DNA of 24,812 nucleotides from Deferribacteraceae bacterium UBA6793 (GCA_002452405.1 DKFP01000015.1:96500-121311), one strand, 5' to 3'; positions 1-8,103 are shown, numbered from the stretch's first letter. The notes: a model not told the origin generated them from the sequence alone. Numbers and translations: made by a program.

Positions 1-76
1 ACGCTCACGTTACACTCTCTCAGCCTTCGTCTGGAGTATATATCTCACTGTTATTAAAGTATTTATATGAAAACTG

Positions 77-160
77 GATCGCTGCGTCGCCCCCGCCCCT
101 CGCGAAGACGGGACAAAAACCCGTCTCTGCGAACCCCATAGGGGTGAAGCAGTCTCGTCT
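77..160. repeat. REP-like palindromic intergenic repeat, copy 1
   Basis: This copy contains two clear hairpins: AGACGGG (106-112) with CCCGTCT (120-126), and ACCCC (133-137) with GGGGT (141-145). Its reverse complement carries the blocks GTCTTCGCGAG and GCTTC...CCC/GGG...CGC, which recur at 11098-11170, 18115-18206 and 20124-20202. It lies in the non-coding stretch beyond the 3' end of rho. The rest of positions 1-76 and 161-280 shows no gene that I can support. The family resembles the dispersed 'GCTTCG...CGAAGC' palindromes known from many bacterial genomes. Confidence 0.6.
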
Positions 161-280
161 CTTGATATGCAACGTGACTTATTCAAAATGCTCTATACAG
201 TTTTGTAATTTACAGAATAGATGCGAACGGCAACTGACGCAGTAATGCGCCGCATACAGATGCCAAAAGAGATAATTATG

Positions 281-310
281 AAAAAAGTGGCTTGAACCGA
301 GCAGTTCAAG
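281..310 (-). terminator. Probable intrinsic terminator downstream of rho
   Basis: On the minus strand a perfect 7-bp stem, CTTGAAC/GTTCAAG (arms 304-310 and 291-297, 6-nt loop), is followed after four bases by six T (complement of 281-286). It lies about 95 bp beyond the rho stop codon. The stem is only moderately GC-rich, so termination may be partial or may depend on the palindrome just upstream (313-372). Confidence 0.5.
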
Positions 311-312
311 GT

Positions 313-372
313 AAAATATAGAAAATATGCGCAGTGTACATATAAGTACATGAGCAATATTTTCTATATTTT
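313..372. repeat. 60-bp AT-rich palindrome 3' of rho
   Basis: The outer arms are perfect 16-bp inverted repeats (AAAATATAGAAAATAT at 313-328 and its complement at 357-372). The inner part continues imperfectly (GCGCA/TGAGC, then TGTAC/GTACA) down to a small AT centre, so nearly the whole 60 bp can fold. A further small hairpin (387-392 with 398-403) overlaps the rho stop codon. The palindrome would form a long 3' stem on the rho mRNA. It is unlike the GC-rich REP-like repeats elsewhere in the window. Confidence 0.65.
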
Positions 373-403
373 AACGATGAAATGTGAAGCGTTAAAGACG
401 CTT

Positions 404-1657
404 TTATTTACCCATGTTGTCGAGGAACTCAACGTTCGTCTTCGTTCCCTTCATCTTATCAAGCAGAAACTCCATAGCATCGATGCTGTTCATGTTGGCA
501 AGGAATCTGCGCAGTATCCATACCTTGTTCAGCTCCTCTTTGGTGAGAAGCAGTTCTTCGCGTCTGGTGCCTGATTTATTGATATCCAGAGCGGGGAAAA
601 TACGTCGCTCGACAAGTCTTCTGTCAAGGTGCAGTTCCATGTTGCCGGTACCTTTGAATTCTTCAAAGATTACCTCGTCCATTCTGGAACCTGTATCCAC
701 AAGCGCTGTCGCGATGATTGAGAGCGAGCCGCCCTCTTCTATGTTTCTCGCTGCGCCGAAAAATCTTTTGGGTTTATGAAGCGCGTTTGAATCCACACCA
801 CCGGAAAGAACCTTGCCTGAGGGCGGTTCAATGGAGTTGTACGCGCGTGCAAGACGTGTTATGGAGTCGAGGAGGATAACCACGTCCTTTTTATGTTCAA
901 CAAGTCTTTTTGCTTTATTAAGAACCATTTCAGAAACCTGAACGTGTCTGTATGCCGGTTCGTCGAAAGTTGAGCTGATAACCTCTGCATTAACCGATCT
1001 TTGCATATCGGTAACCTCTTCGGGTCGCTCGTCTATAAGGAGGATGATGAGATAAACTTCGGGATGATTTTCAGAGATAGCGTTTGCGATACTTTTAAGC
1101 AGCATGGTCTTACCTGTTTTGGGAGGCGCAACCAGAAGTCCCCTCTGTCCCTTACCGATGGGAGAGATGAGGTTCATTATCCTTGTTTCGTAAGCTGATG
1201 GTTTATATTCAAGCTGGAGTCTTTCTTCGGGGAAAAGGGGTGTGAGGTTTTCGAAAAGGGTTCTCATCCTGTTTGCGGCTTCGAAGTTGACCTCTTCCAC
1301 CTTCAGGAGTGCGAAATATTTTTCATTATCTTTCGGTGGTCTTATCTCCCCCGCGACGGTATCCCCGTTTCTCAGACCGAATTTGCGTATCTGAGCGGGT
1401 GAGACATATATATCATCAGGACCGGGCAGATAGTTATAGTTCGGTGAGCGGAGGAATCCGAAGCCGTCAGGCAGGATTTCCAGAACGCCCTGACCGTATA
1501 TCTGACCGTTTCTGGCGCTTGTTGTTTTGAGGATTTCGAAGATAAGTTCCTGTTTCAGCAGACCGTCGGAGTTTTCGATACCGACAGAATCTGCAATGGT
1601 GACAAGCTCTTCAATAGCTTTCTTTTTAAGATCGTTAAGATTCACGATTTTCTCCAT
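404..1657 (-). CDS. rho: Transcription termination factor Rho
   Basis: This is the hexameric RNA-dependent ATPase that releases transcripts from RNA polymerase. The 417-residue length is normal for the family. An N-terminal helical Rho-N domain (about 1-45) is followed by a cold-shock-like RNA-binding domain with the motif GFGFLR at 65-70. The RecA-type motor has Walker A APPKTGKT at 177-184, Walker B DVVILLD at 258-264, and the Q-loop region SGGVDSNAL at about 285-293. No large insertion is seen in the RNA-binding domain, unlike Rho of high-GC actinobacteria. The gene is monocistronic: it has its own promoter (1807-1834), a long leader of roughly 140 nt and its own 3' hairpins. A long rho leader is known from other bacteria, where Rho limits its own synthesis by attenuation; that is inference here. 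Confidence 0.97.
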   Translation of the reverse strand: MEKIVNLNDLKKKAIEELVTIADSVGIENSDGLLKQELIFEILKTTSARNGQIYGQGVLEILPDGFGFLRSPNYNYLPGPDDIYVSPAQIRKFGLRNGDTVAGEIRPPKDNEKYFALLKVEEVNFEAANRMRTLFENLTPLFPEERLQLEYKPSAYETRIMNLISPIGKGQRGLLVAPPKTGKTMLLKSIANAISENHPEVYLIILLIDERPEEVTDMQRSVNAEVISSTFDEPAYRHVQVSEMVLNKAKRLVEHKKDVVILLDSITRLARAYNSIEPPSGKVLSGGVDSNALHKPKRFFGAARNIEEGGSLSIIATALVDTGSRMDEVIFEEFKGTGNMELHLDRRLVERRIFPALDINKSGTRREELLLTKEELNKVWILRRFLANMNSIDAMEFLLDKMKGTKTNVEFLDNMGK

Positions 1658-1806
1658 TCAGATAATAGTATAAAAGGTTGTGTCGAATAATATTCATAAA
1701 TTAACAACGGGTTTGTTTAACAGTTGGTACCAGTTTAAATGTATTGATTAAATTACGGGAAACGACATCCTGAAACAGACGTAGGGATTGTCTGCACTTT
1801 CGATAT

Positions 1807-1834
1807 ATTTAATCCTATAACTTGCAGTTGTCAA
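1807..1834 (-). promoter_or_regulatory. Sigma-70-type promoter for rho
   Basis: Read on the minus strand, TTGACA (1829-1834, a perfect -35) is followed after 16 bp by TTAAAT (1807-1812, four of six bases of the -10 consensus). Transcription would start near 1800 and give a leader of about 140 nt before the rho ATG at 1657. I see no clear terminator for the RTX gene between 1835 and 1895. Confidence 0.5.
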
Positions 1835-1895
1835 GCTGTCATTTATCTTGGTGACGAAAAAATGAGCGGTTCAGAGAATGAAATGCGGCACAAAC

Positions 1896-3332
1896 CTATA
1901 ATACTTCTACATCTGCCATGCGGATGTACTGTTCTTCGCTGTGGCCCGGAATATAATCCTCTTTCTTAACATTGCCGGAACTTCCACTTTCATTAGAAGT
2001 GAGAGTAATGCTGCCGCTTCCGTCTTTCATTGTTATGATCCTGACCTTTTTACCGCTTTCGTCCCTTGACTCAACAACATCGTATTCGTCTTCTGATATG
2101 CCGTTAAGCTCAATTACGGTGTCTTCGGAGGCTCCTTCAACAATATCGTGACCATCGCCTTTGCTGTATCTTATGACATTCTGACTTTTTTCAGTGAAGA
2201 CTGACTGATAAAGTGTGATATAATCGTCACCTGTGCCACCGGAGATAATTCCTGAACCTTTGATGGTGTCGTTTCCATCACCGCCGTTTATGACAGCGCC
2301 TGTGGAAAGCATAGCGGATATGTTATCGTCCCCGTCGCCGCCGTAAACACGCACGTTCTCAGAGTTCAGTACGGAAATAGTATCGTTCCCGCTGCCGCCG
2401 TCAAGCGATAAACTATTTGAGTCTGTCACATAAATTTCATCGTTTCCTGTTCCGCCGTTAAACCATATATTGCTCGAATAATATATTTTCGCGTTGTCGT
2501 CATCATCGCCAGTGTGAACGGAAACATTGTCCGAACCGTAGATTTCCGCAGTGTCTTTGCCTGCTCCCGCATTTATGGCAACACCGTTCGATCCGGTTAT
2601 CACTGTCCGGTCGTCTCCGCCGCCACTGTCAATGGCAACGTTCGATGAATCCAAAACAGTCGAGTTATCAATTCCGCTGCCGTTTTTAACGGCAACGTTG
2701 TTTGAATTGTGAATACTGGTTCCGCTTTTGCCTTCACCGGTCTTAACGATAGCACCCTCAGACCGGAATATAAGTGCTCCGTCATTGCCGTCACCGCTGT
2801 TTATGACAACATTTTTAGAATCTGACACCCACATTTTGTCAGCACCGCTGCCTGTGTTGAAGACGACGTTGCTGCTGCGCAATACAAGAGAGTCTTTGTT
2901 GCCTTTAAGACTGTTCATTACAACATTATTGCTGTCGCTTACCGCAAGATTTGTCTGATTCCCGTCGTAATAAACGTTTTCAGCACCATTTATGAAAGCA
3001 TGTTTGCCGTCCGAACTGATATTCAGCCACTCGCCTTTTTTCTGGAATGCATCAGATATCTTTGCCGCCTCTGTGAGGCTTTCCGAAGACAGAACCTGAT
3101 CCTCAACGTTGTCGAAAACCTCTCGTATAGCGTCCATAAAGTTTCCGCTATCCGTAAAGGAATCAAAAATATTCTTCTGTATATTTCCGAACATATTATA
3201 CATATCAGGCGCTTCAGCAGATGACGGGATGTATTTATCAGAAAGTGCGGTTTCAGACGCTTTTTGATGGGCAGACTGGGGCGTGTTTAAAAAACTGTAG
3301 TTTTGACCGCTATTTACGCCTGAAATTATCAT
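1896..3332 (-). CDS. RTX-like calcium-binding repeat protein, probably secreted
   Basis: This 478-residue protein has three parts. The N-terminus (1-113) has no signal peptide and no recognised domain. A block of about 13 tandem 19-residue repeats (about 115-377) has the pattern NVxxxxGxGxDxxxVxxS; the last copies contain canonical RTX cores such as GGSGNDTI and GGDGNDTI, while early copies are degenerate. The C-terminal part (about 385-478) contains IRYSKGDGHDIV at 387-398, as seen in haemolysin-type calcium-binding related domains. RTX proteins usually bind calcium and leave the cell by type I secretion with a C-terminal signal. No ABC exporter, membrane-fusion protein or acyltransferase gene is nearby, so export would rely on genes elsewhere. 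It is acidic, lacks cysteine, and appears to be transcribed alone. The function is unknown; an adhesin or surface protein is one possibility. Confidence 0.75.
   Translation of the reverse strand: MIISGVNSGQNYSFLNTPQSAHQKASETALSDKYIPSSAEAPDMYNMFGNIQKNIFDSFTDSGNFMDAIREVFDNVEDQVLSSESLTEAAKISDAFQKKGEWLNISSDGKHAFINGAENVYYDGNQTNLAVSDSNNVVMNSLKGNKDSLVLRSSNVVFNTGSGADKMWVSDSKNVVINSGDGNDGALIFRSEGAIVKTGEGKSGTSIHNSNNVAVKNGSGIDNSTVLDSSNVAIDSGGGDDRTVITGSNGVAINAGAGKDTAEIYGSDNVSVHTGDDDDNAKIYYSSNIWFNGGTGNDEIYVTDSNSLSLDGGSGNDTISVLNSENVRVYGGDGDDNISAMLSTGAVINGGDGNDTIKGSGIISGGTGDDYITLYQSVFTEKSQNVIRYSKGDGHDIVEGASEDTVIELNGISEDEYDVVESRDESGKKVRIITMKDGSGSITLTSNESGSSGNVKKEDYIPGHSEEQYIRMADVEVL
2202..2990 (-). repeat. 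Coding tandem repeat, 19 codons x about 13 (RTX-like)
   Basis: The encoded protein repeats every 19 residues, each unit ending in S and beginning with a short NV strand. Successive loop cores are KGNKD, GSGAD, GDGND, GEGKS, GSGID, GGGDD, GAGKD, GDDDD, GTGND, GSGND, GDGDD and GDGND. Classical RTX tracts repeat every 9 residues with two glycine-rich turns per 18; here only one turn per unit is glycine/aspartate-rich, and the other edge is a serine/asparagine turn. The nucleotide sequence is diverged between units, so the array is old. Confidence 0.75.
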
Positions 3333-3361
3333 AGATTTCCCGCTTTACAAGCATAGGTGAT

Positions 3362-3388
3362 ATAATACACATGTACTAATCGTCTTAA
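3362..3388 (-). promoter_or_regulatory. Possible promoter of the RTX-like gene
   Basis: On the minus strand, TATTAT (3362-3367) is preceded by TG one base upstream, an extended -10, with a weak -35 candidate TTAAGA (3383-3388, 15-bp spacer). Transcription would begin about 25 nt upstream of the ATG at 3332. This fits the terminator at 3427-3454, which isolates the gene from DUF1015. Confidence 0.35.
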
Positions 3389-3426
3389 TGTGAAATTACT
3401 TGACGTAAATGCGGATAAAATGTGCA

Positions 3427-3454
3427 GAAAATAAGGGGGCTTTTTAAAGCCCCC
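3427..3454 (-). terminator. Intrinsic terminator of the tyrS-DUF1015 operon
   Basis: On the minus strand a perfect 9-bp stem, GGGGGCTTT/AAAGCCCCC (arms within 3435-3454, 2-nt loop), is followed by TTATTTT. It lies 10 bp past the DUF1015 stop codon. Confidence 0.85.
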
Positions 3455-3463
3455 GCTGTTTTG

Positions 3464-4720
3464 TCAGAATTGGTAGAAAACAAGTCCGGTTTGCAGTTTC
3501 GGGTAGAAGTAGGTAGATTTCTGCGGCATAACCATTCCGCTTTCAGATATCTCACGAACTATATCTATATCCACACCTTTAAGGATGAAGCCCACAGCCT
3601 TTTTGTCGGCGGCAAGTTTTTCAATCTGTTCAAGTGTCTGTACGAAATAAACGCCCTCTTTTTTCAGAAGTCTTTCGTCGGTGACATCAAGGAATTTCTT
3701 CATGATGCCTTCCTGAAGCAGATATGTATCAACCTTGCGGTATACCTGGCTGAGGTTTTCGATAACTTCGTCGTGAGCTTTTATGCCGTAATATGTGTTG
3801 TCATAGTAAAGCGCCATGGAACGTCCACCCGCCGGGTCGTTAACAAACGTATCGGCAGTTTTTGCATCGGCGAGTTTTTCTATAGTGAAGTCGAAACGGA
3901 GTTTTTCGAGAAATCCTTCAAAGCTGAAAGAGGAATCAACCTCAAGCACTCTGTGGGTAGGAAAAATCTTGAGACCTTCGTCATAGAAGTTAACGAACAT
4001 CATCATTACGTAGTCGTAGGGTTTCTCTTCATTCTCCATGTCCGCGTTCTGTTTGCGGGCATAGTCTCTGTAGTTAAGCGCCGTTTCATATCTATGGTGA
4101 CCGTCAGCTATATAGATTGCTTTGTCCTTCATGAACTCTTCTATCATGCGCACGGTGTTGTCGCCGCCGACAGACCAGATGGTGTTCTTAACGCCGTCCT
4201 CGTCCATTGCAGAAGCTGTTGGCATGTTCTTTTTTGCTTCGTTAAACACGAGATTCATGCGGTTGTCTTTGTCCATGTACAGACCGAATATCTGGCTGAA
4301 ATTAGTCTTGCAAGCCTTCATCAGTTCAAATCTGTCTTTTTTGGGACCGGAAAGGGTCTTTTCATGTGGATATACGGAACCTTTTCCCAGTTCCTCCAGT
4401 TTGAGAAGACCGACGAAGCCTGTACGAACATATTCCTTTCCGCCATAGGTATAGACCTGCTCGTAAACATAGAAAGAAGGTTTTTCGTCTTTAACAAGTA
4501 TCTTATTGTCGCAATACTCTTTATAGAGTGCGGCAGCGTTGTCGTATTTGTCCTCCGCGCCGTCGGGGAGATCCAGTGTCACCACGTTATAGGGGCTTTT
4601 ATCTTTCAGAGCCTGTTTCATTTCCGGGGAAATGACGTCGTATGGGGGAGCCACAACACTTTTCAGAAGCACTTCCTCAAGGTTGTAACGAACGCCCGCA
4701 AAAGGTCTTACAATAGACAC
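3464..4720 (-). CDS. DUF1015 family protein
   Basis: A 418-residue conserved cytosolic protein of family DUF1015 (PF06245), common in bacteria and of unproven function. Family signatures are visible: VAPPYDVIS at 23-31, HEKTLSGPKKDR at 119-130 and ADGHHRYETAL at 205-215. The histidine-rich motif suggests a nucleotide- or metal-handling active site, but that is inference. There is no signal peptide or membrane segment. The ATG lies 9 bp after the tyrS stop codon, so the two genes are co-transcribed, and a strong terminator follows. Homologues are sometimes labelled ParB-like in databases; I see no evidence here for a chromosome-partitioning role. Confidence 0.85.
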   Translation of the reverse strand: MSIVRPFAGVRYNLEEVLLKSVVAPPYDVISPEMKQALKDKSPYNVVTLDLPDGAEDKYDNAAALYKEYCDNKILVKDEKPSFYVYEQVYTYGGKEYVRTGFVGLLKLEELGKGSVYPHEKTLSGPKKDRFELMKACKTNFSQIFGLYMDKDNRMNLVFNEAKKNMPTASAMDEDGVKNTIWSVGGDNTVRMIEEFMKDKAIYIADGHHRYETALNYRDYARKQNADMENEEKPYDYVMMMFVNFYDEGLKIFPTHRVLEVDSSFSFEGFLEKLRFDFTIEKLADAKTADTFVNDPAGGRSMALYYDNTYYGIKAHDEVIENLSQVYRKVDTYLLQEGIMKKFLDVTDERLLKKEGVYFVQTLEQIEKLAADKKAVGFILKGVDIDIVREISESGMVMPQKSTYFYPKLQTGLVFYQF

Positions 4721-4729
4721 TGTGTCCTC

Positions 4730-5932
4730 CTAATTAACTGTTAGTCGTGCAAAGTTTTTCTTGCCGACCCTTAATACGTATTCACCCTTTTCAAGGGTGA
4801 TGTCTATACTGTCAACTTTATTTCCGTCAATATATACCCCGCCCGCTTTGGCTGTGCGTCTTGCTTCGCTTTTGCTGGGCGCAAATTTCAGTCTGTCGAT
4901 GATATCGACAAGTTTTTCGTCGGTTTTCGCTTCACACTCTTCCATATCATCAGGATTTTCGTGTTTTGAGAATATTTTTTCAAAACCTTCCCTTGCCTTT
5001 ACAGCTGCATCGGCGGAGTGGAAACGGGTGATTATCTCGACGGCAAGTTCTTTTTTCGCTTCCATAGGATGCTTGGAACCGTCGGCAACCGCTTTTTTGA
5101 GTGAGTCTATCTCGCTCAGAGATTTATCGGAGAGCAGCAGATAGTATCTGAACATCAGATCGTCGGAAACAGACATCATTTTGCCGAACATATCGGCGGG
5201 TGATTCCGCTATACCTATGTAGTTATTCAGAGACTTCGACATTTTGTTCACGCCGTCCAGACCTTCGAGGATGGGCATTGTAAGCGCCACCTGCGGAGCC
5301 TGTCCGTGTGACCTTTGCAGGTCCCGTCCGACAAGAAGGTTGAATTTCTGGTCTGTTCCGCCAAGCTCAACGTCGCTTCTGAGAGCAACAGAGTCGTAAC
5401 CCTGAACCAGCGGATACAGGAACTCATGTATGCTTATGGGTTTATTATTCGCATATCTTTTGGAGAAATCGTCCCTCTCAAGCATTCTGGCTACGGTATA
5501 CTGTGAAGCCAGTCTTATCATATCCTGGGAGTTCATCTTCTCCATCCATGTGCTGTTGAAGGCAACTTCAGTTTTCGCAGGATCAAGAATCTTGAAAACC
5601 TGCTCTTTATAGGTTTCGGCATTTGCCAGAACCTGCTCTTTTGTAAGGGCTTTGCGGGTTTCGCTTTTGCCTGTTGGGTCGCCTATCATACCTGTGAAAT
5701 CCCCGATAAGGAATATCACCTGATGCCCCAGATCCTGAAAATGTTTCAGTTTCTGGATAAGAACAGTGTGTCCGAGGTGAAGGTCGGGCGCTGTCGGGTC
5801 AAATCCGGCTTTAATTCTGAGCGGTTTGCCCTCGTCATAGGATTTCTGAAGTTTTTTCAGCAGATCCTCTTCACTGATAATCTCTTCCGTACCCCGTTTA
5901 ATCTGTTCCAGTTGTTCTTCGGGTCTTAACAC
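4730..5932 (-). CDS. tyrS: Tyrosyl-tRNA synthetase
   Basis: This class I aminoacyl-tRNA synthetase charges tRNA-Tyr with tyrosine in the cytosol. At 400 residues it has the normal length. The HIGH-type signature is HLGH at 52-55, inside DPTAPDLHLGH. The KMSKS loop is at 230-234, and a C-terminal S4 RNA-binding domain (about 335-400) contains the pattern SKSEARRTAKAGGVYIDG. The start is GTG at 5932, directly after a good Shine-Dalgarno GGAGG. A 6-bp hairpin (5942-5956) sits just upstream of it and might modulate ribosome access. No T-box leader is visible. It is the first gene of a two-gene operon with DUF1015. Confidence 0.97.
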   Translation of the reverse strand: MLRPEEQLEQIKRGTEEIISEEDLLKKLQKSYDEGKPLRIKAGFDPTAPDLHLGHTVLIQKLKHFQDLGHQVIFLIGDFTGMIGDPTGKSETRKALTKEQVLANAETYKEQVFKILDPAKTEVAFNSTWMEKMNSQDMIRLASQYTVARMLERDDFSKRYANNKPISIHEFLYPLVQGYDSVALRSDVELGGTDQKFNLLVGRDLQRSHGQAPQVALTMPILEGLDGVNKMSKSLNNYIGIAESPADMFGKMMSVSDDLMFRYYLLLSDKSLSEIDSLKKAVADGSKHPMEAKKELAVEIITRFHSADAAVKAREGFEKIFSKHENPDDMEECEAKTDEKLVDIIDRLKFAPSKSEARRTAKAGGVYIDGNKVDSIDITLEKGEYVLRVGKKNFARLTVN

Positions 5933-5941
5933 TTTTCCTCC

Positions 5942-5956
5942 GACCGTAATACGGTC
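5942..5956 (-). promoter_or_regulatory. Hairpin abutting the tyrS Shine-Dalgarno
   Basis: GACCGT (5942-5947) and ACGGTC (5951-5956) form a perfect 6-bp stem with a 3-nt loop in the tyrS leader. On the minus strand the stem ends one base before GGAGG. There is no T-run after it, so a terminator is unlikely. It could stabilise the mRNA 5' end or influence initiation at the GTG codon. Confidence 0.45.
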
Positions 5957-5973
5957 TTTTAAAATAGTCTTTC

Positions 5974-6002
5974 GTTATAGCCGATATTAAAGCAATGTTC
6001 AA
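5974..6002 (-). promoter_or_regulatory. Sigma-70-type promoter of tyrS-DUF1015
   Basis: On the minus strand, TTGAAC (5997-6002) is followed after exactly 17 bp by TATAAC (5974-5979). The same TTGAAY-N17-TATAAC form is found upstream of rpmE. Transcription would start near 5967, giving a leader of about 35 nt that contains the 5942-5956 hairpin. Confidence 0.6.
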
Positions 6003-6024
6003 GAGTGCGATGGTTATTTTTCAC

Positions 6025-6807
6025 TCACCTGCTGTAAAGCAGTGCGTCGAAAACAGGGGCATAAAACATATATATAACTGATGCGACAGCTATAAAGGGA
6101 CCAAAAGGAAGCATGATGTTTTTTTGTTTTGAAACAAGCTGAAGAGTGATTCCAAACACTGCGCCAAGAAACGCTGATGCAAAAATTACAAAAAATATTG
6201 ATTTTACACCGAGCATCGCGCCAACAACTGCCATGAGTTTTATATCTCCGCCGCCCATACCCTCTTTTTTGCGTATTATTTTGAAAAGCCATGAAGGGAT
6301 AAACAGCCCCAGAAACCCTGTGAGTGCTCCGTAAAGCGGAAAAGTATATGTTCCGTAGAGTGCCCACGAAAGACCGAATCCTGTTATGAAACCGACCATA
6401 TTCAGGCTGTCAGGGATGATTCCGCAGTCAAAATTTTCATCAACAGCGGTGAATACGTCAGCAAATGCGGCCGCCAGCATAAAGAAAACCACGGCACATG
6501 CGTGCCACATCTCAAGTGTCAGTCCGAATTTGAGATAACAGGCGAGAAAAAGCAGCGCAGTGGCAAGTTCTGTCAGCGGATACATAAGGGATATAGGCGT
6601 TTTGCAGTTTCTGCATTTTCCGCCGAGAATGAACCATGAAATTATGGGAATATTATCGTAAATTTTTATTTTCTGTCCGCATTTTGTGCAGGAGGAGGAT
6701 GGGAGAGCGATGTTCAGTCCTCTGGGGAGGCGATAGGTCAGTACGTTCATAAAGCTGCCGAGACACGCACCGATGAAGAATATATAGAATGCTTTTAGAC
6801 TTTCCAC
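6025..6807 (-). CDS. pilD: Type IV prepilin peptidase / N-methyltransferase
   Basis: This inner-membrane bifunctional enzyme cleaves the leader peptide of type IV prepilins and pseudopilins and methylates the new N-terminus. All family marks are present in 260 residues. These are GACLGSFMNVLTYRLPRG at 13-30, the zinc-binding CxxC pairs at 40/43 and 65/68 needed by the methylating form, and the aspartate region ADVF...IIPDSLN (117-136). A second aspartate lies in GMGGGDIK at 183-190, followed by hydrophobic helices. The start is GTG at 6807, 8 bp after the cheX stop, with only a weak ribosome binding site. Its likely substrate in this window is the pilin-like product of 19449-20024. Confidence 0.93.
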   Translation of the reverse strand: MESLKAFYIFFIGACLGSFMNVLTYRLPRGLNIALPSSSCTKCGQKIKIYDNIPIISWFILGGKCRNCKTPISLMYPLTELATALLFLACYLKFGLTLEMWHACAVVFFMLAAAFADVFTAVDENFDCGIIPDSLNMVGFITGFGLSWALYGTYTFPLYGALTGFLGLFIPSWLFKIIRKKEGMGGGDIKLMAVVGAMLGVKSIFFVIFASAFLGAVFGITLQLVSKQKNIMLPFGPFIAVASVIYMFYAPVFDALLYSR

Positions 6808-6815
6808 AGCGGGTT

Positions 6816-7283
6816 TTAGTTGCCGTCTCTGAGGGCAACTTCGATAACGAACGACTCGTCACCGACCTTAAAGGTCATTCCGAGACACTGTACGTTCTTC
6901 TGTTTGCCGACAACGTGGTCTTTTCCTACGACAACATTGGGGATAGATATTTTGAATTTTATTCCTGTACGTGAGAAAATCTGTTTTGCGCCGCCGGCTA
7001 TCATGTTGAGAATTTCACCGATGGCGTCCATAACATCTTCATCAATCTTATCTTTCTTCTCGCCGATGAACTTTTCGACAACCTTGAGCGCAAGGGTCTC
7101 TGTCATGCTGATGATGACAAAACCCGACGCCTCACCCGCAAGACCGATTATGCCGGAGATGTCGTACGGCAGTTTTTCGCCCGTTTTGACATAGAGCTGT
7201 CCGCGCACAGGGTCAATACTAAGCATAGTTCTGAAAACTTCGCTGGTCGAAGTTATAAAGGGATTGATGTGTTCAGCTTTCAT
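6816..7283 (-). CDS. cheX: CheX-like chemotaxis phosphatase
   Basis: A 155-residue CheC/CheX/FliY-family protein. CheX removes the phosphate from CheY-P and so resets the flagellar switch signal. The single ExxN active-site helix is visible as GEILNMI, with E90 and N93, and there is no FliM-interaction extension, consistent with CheX rather than FliY. It starts 4 bp after the lpxI stop and is followed 8 bp later by pilD, so it is probably translated from the lipid A operon. Its placement among envelope genes is odd, because no other chemotaxis gene is in the window. It may serve a CheY-like regulator other than the main flagellar one. Confidence 0.8.
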   Translation of the reverse strand: MKAEHINPFITSTSEVFRTMLSIDPVRGQLYVKTGEKLPYDISGIIGLAGEASGFVIISMTETLALKVVEKFIGEKKDKIDEDVMDAIGEILNMIAGGAKQIFSRTGIKFKISIPNVVVGKDHVVGKQKNVQCLGMTFKVGDESFVIEVALRDGN

Positions 7284-7287
7284 TCTC

Positions 7288-8088
7288 TCATATCGCTAAA
7301 AATACCAGTTTGTTTTCATCCGCAAAGCGGATACATTTGTCTATTTCCACAACAAAGGTGCTGTCCGCTTCCACAGCCAGAACCTTGCCCTTATTATCAT
7401 GTAAAATTTTTAACGTGTCAACACCGACTGTCGGAATATCAAATCTTAAATCCTGAGACGGTTTTGCACATTTCACAACAACAGCACCCTCTTTTGCAAG
7501 GCGACATCCACGCTCGATTGCCTGGTCAGTACCTTCAATAGCCTCCAGTGCCATAACAGCGCTGTTTTTGACTACCACTGTCTGCCCGACGTCCAGTCTT
7601 CCGAGCTCTTTCGCGGTGTCATATCCGAATGAAATATCTTTTTCCTGTTCGGTGGTGGGTTTCAGCTTACTATAGACACCTTTTTGCAGATACAGATTGT
7701 CCAGAGCGTAGGTTTGCTCCATAATCTGCATCCCTTCGGCTGTGACAAGCCTGCATATCGCATCCATAATGGTATCGTCCTTCCGGTTTTTCAGTCCGGC
7801 AAGCACCTTTACGGCGAGCAGATCAAATTTAAGATTGGAAAAGATGAGCGCCTTGTTCACCTTTCCGGCGAACAGGACGCTCTCTATGTCGTATTTTTTA
7901 AGAAGTTTTATCAGTCTGCCGACCTGTGTAACGCTTATCTTTTCAAGGCTTATGCCCTGAATATCGGAAAATCCGATGCTGACAGCTTCGTCCAGCGCAA
8001 CAACAAGAACGCTGTGCCCCTTTTTCAGCAGATTTTCAGCGGCAATCTTTGGCAATGTGCCATATCCGGCAACAACGGCAGCTTTCAA
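7288..8088 (-). CDS. lpxI: UDP-2,3-diacylglucosamine pyrophosphatase LpxI
   Basis: LpxI (DUF1009 family) hydrolyses UDP-2,3-diacylglucosamine to lipid X and UMP in lipid A synthesis; it replaces LpxH in many non-gamma-proteobacterial Gram-negatives. The 266-residue protein shows the family features: an N-terminal AGYGTLP at 7-13, a central VGQTVVVKNSAVMALEAIEG block and the near-C-terminal CAKPSQDLRFDIPTVG motif. The start is TTG at 8088, preceded by AGAGGG; an ATG four bases upstream is out of frame. The gene lies 15 bp after lpxA. lpxB, often next, is absent, and cheX follows instead. Confidence 0.92.
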   Translation of the reverse strand: MKAAVVAGYGTLPKIAAENLLKKGHSVLVVALDEAVSIGFSDIQGISLEKISVTQVGRLIKLLKKYDIESVLFAGKVNKALIFSNLKFDLLAVKVLAGLKNRKDDTIMDAICRLVTAEGMQIMEQTYALDNLYLQKGVYSKLKPTTEQEKDISFGYDTAKELGRLDVGQTVVVKNSAVMALEAIEGTDQAIERGCRLAKEGAVVVKCAKPSQDLRFDIPTVGVDTLKILHDNKGKVLAVEADSTFVVEIDKCIRFADENKLVFLAI

Positions 8089-8103
8089 ACATTCCCTCTC
8101 TTA

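Noticed and set aside
3422..4744. Long plus-strand open frame of 440 codons
   Set aside because: It lies exactly antisense to DUF1015, which has family motifs, a start next to tyrS and a terminator. The plus-strand product has no recognisable domain and the Phe/Val-rich composition typical of a shadow frame.
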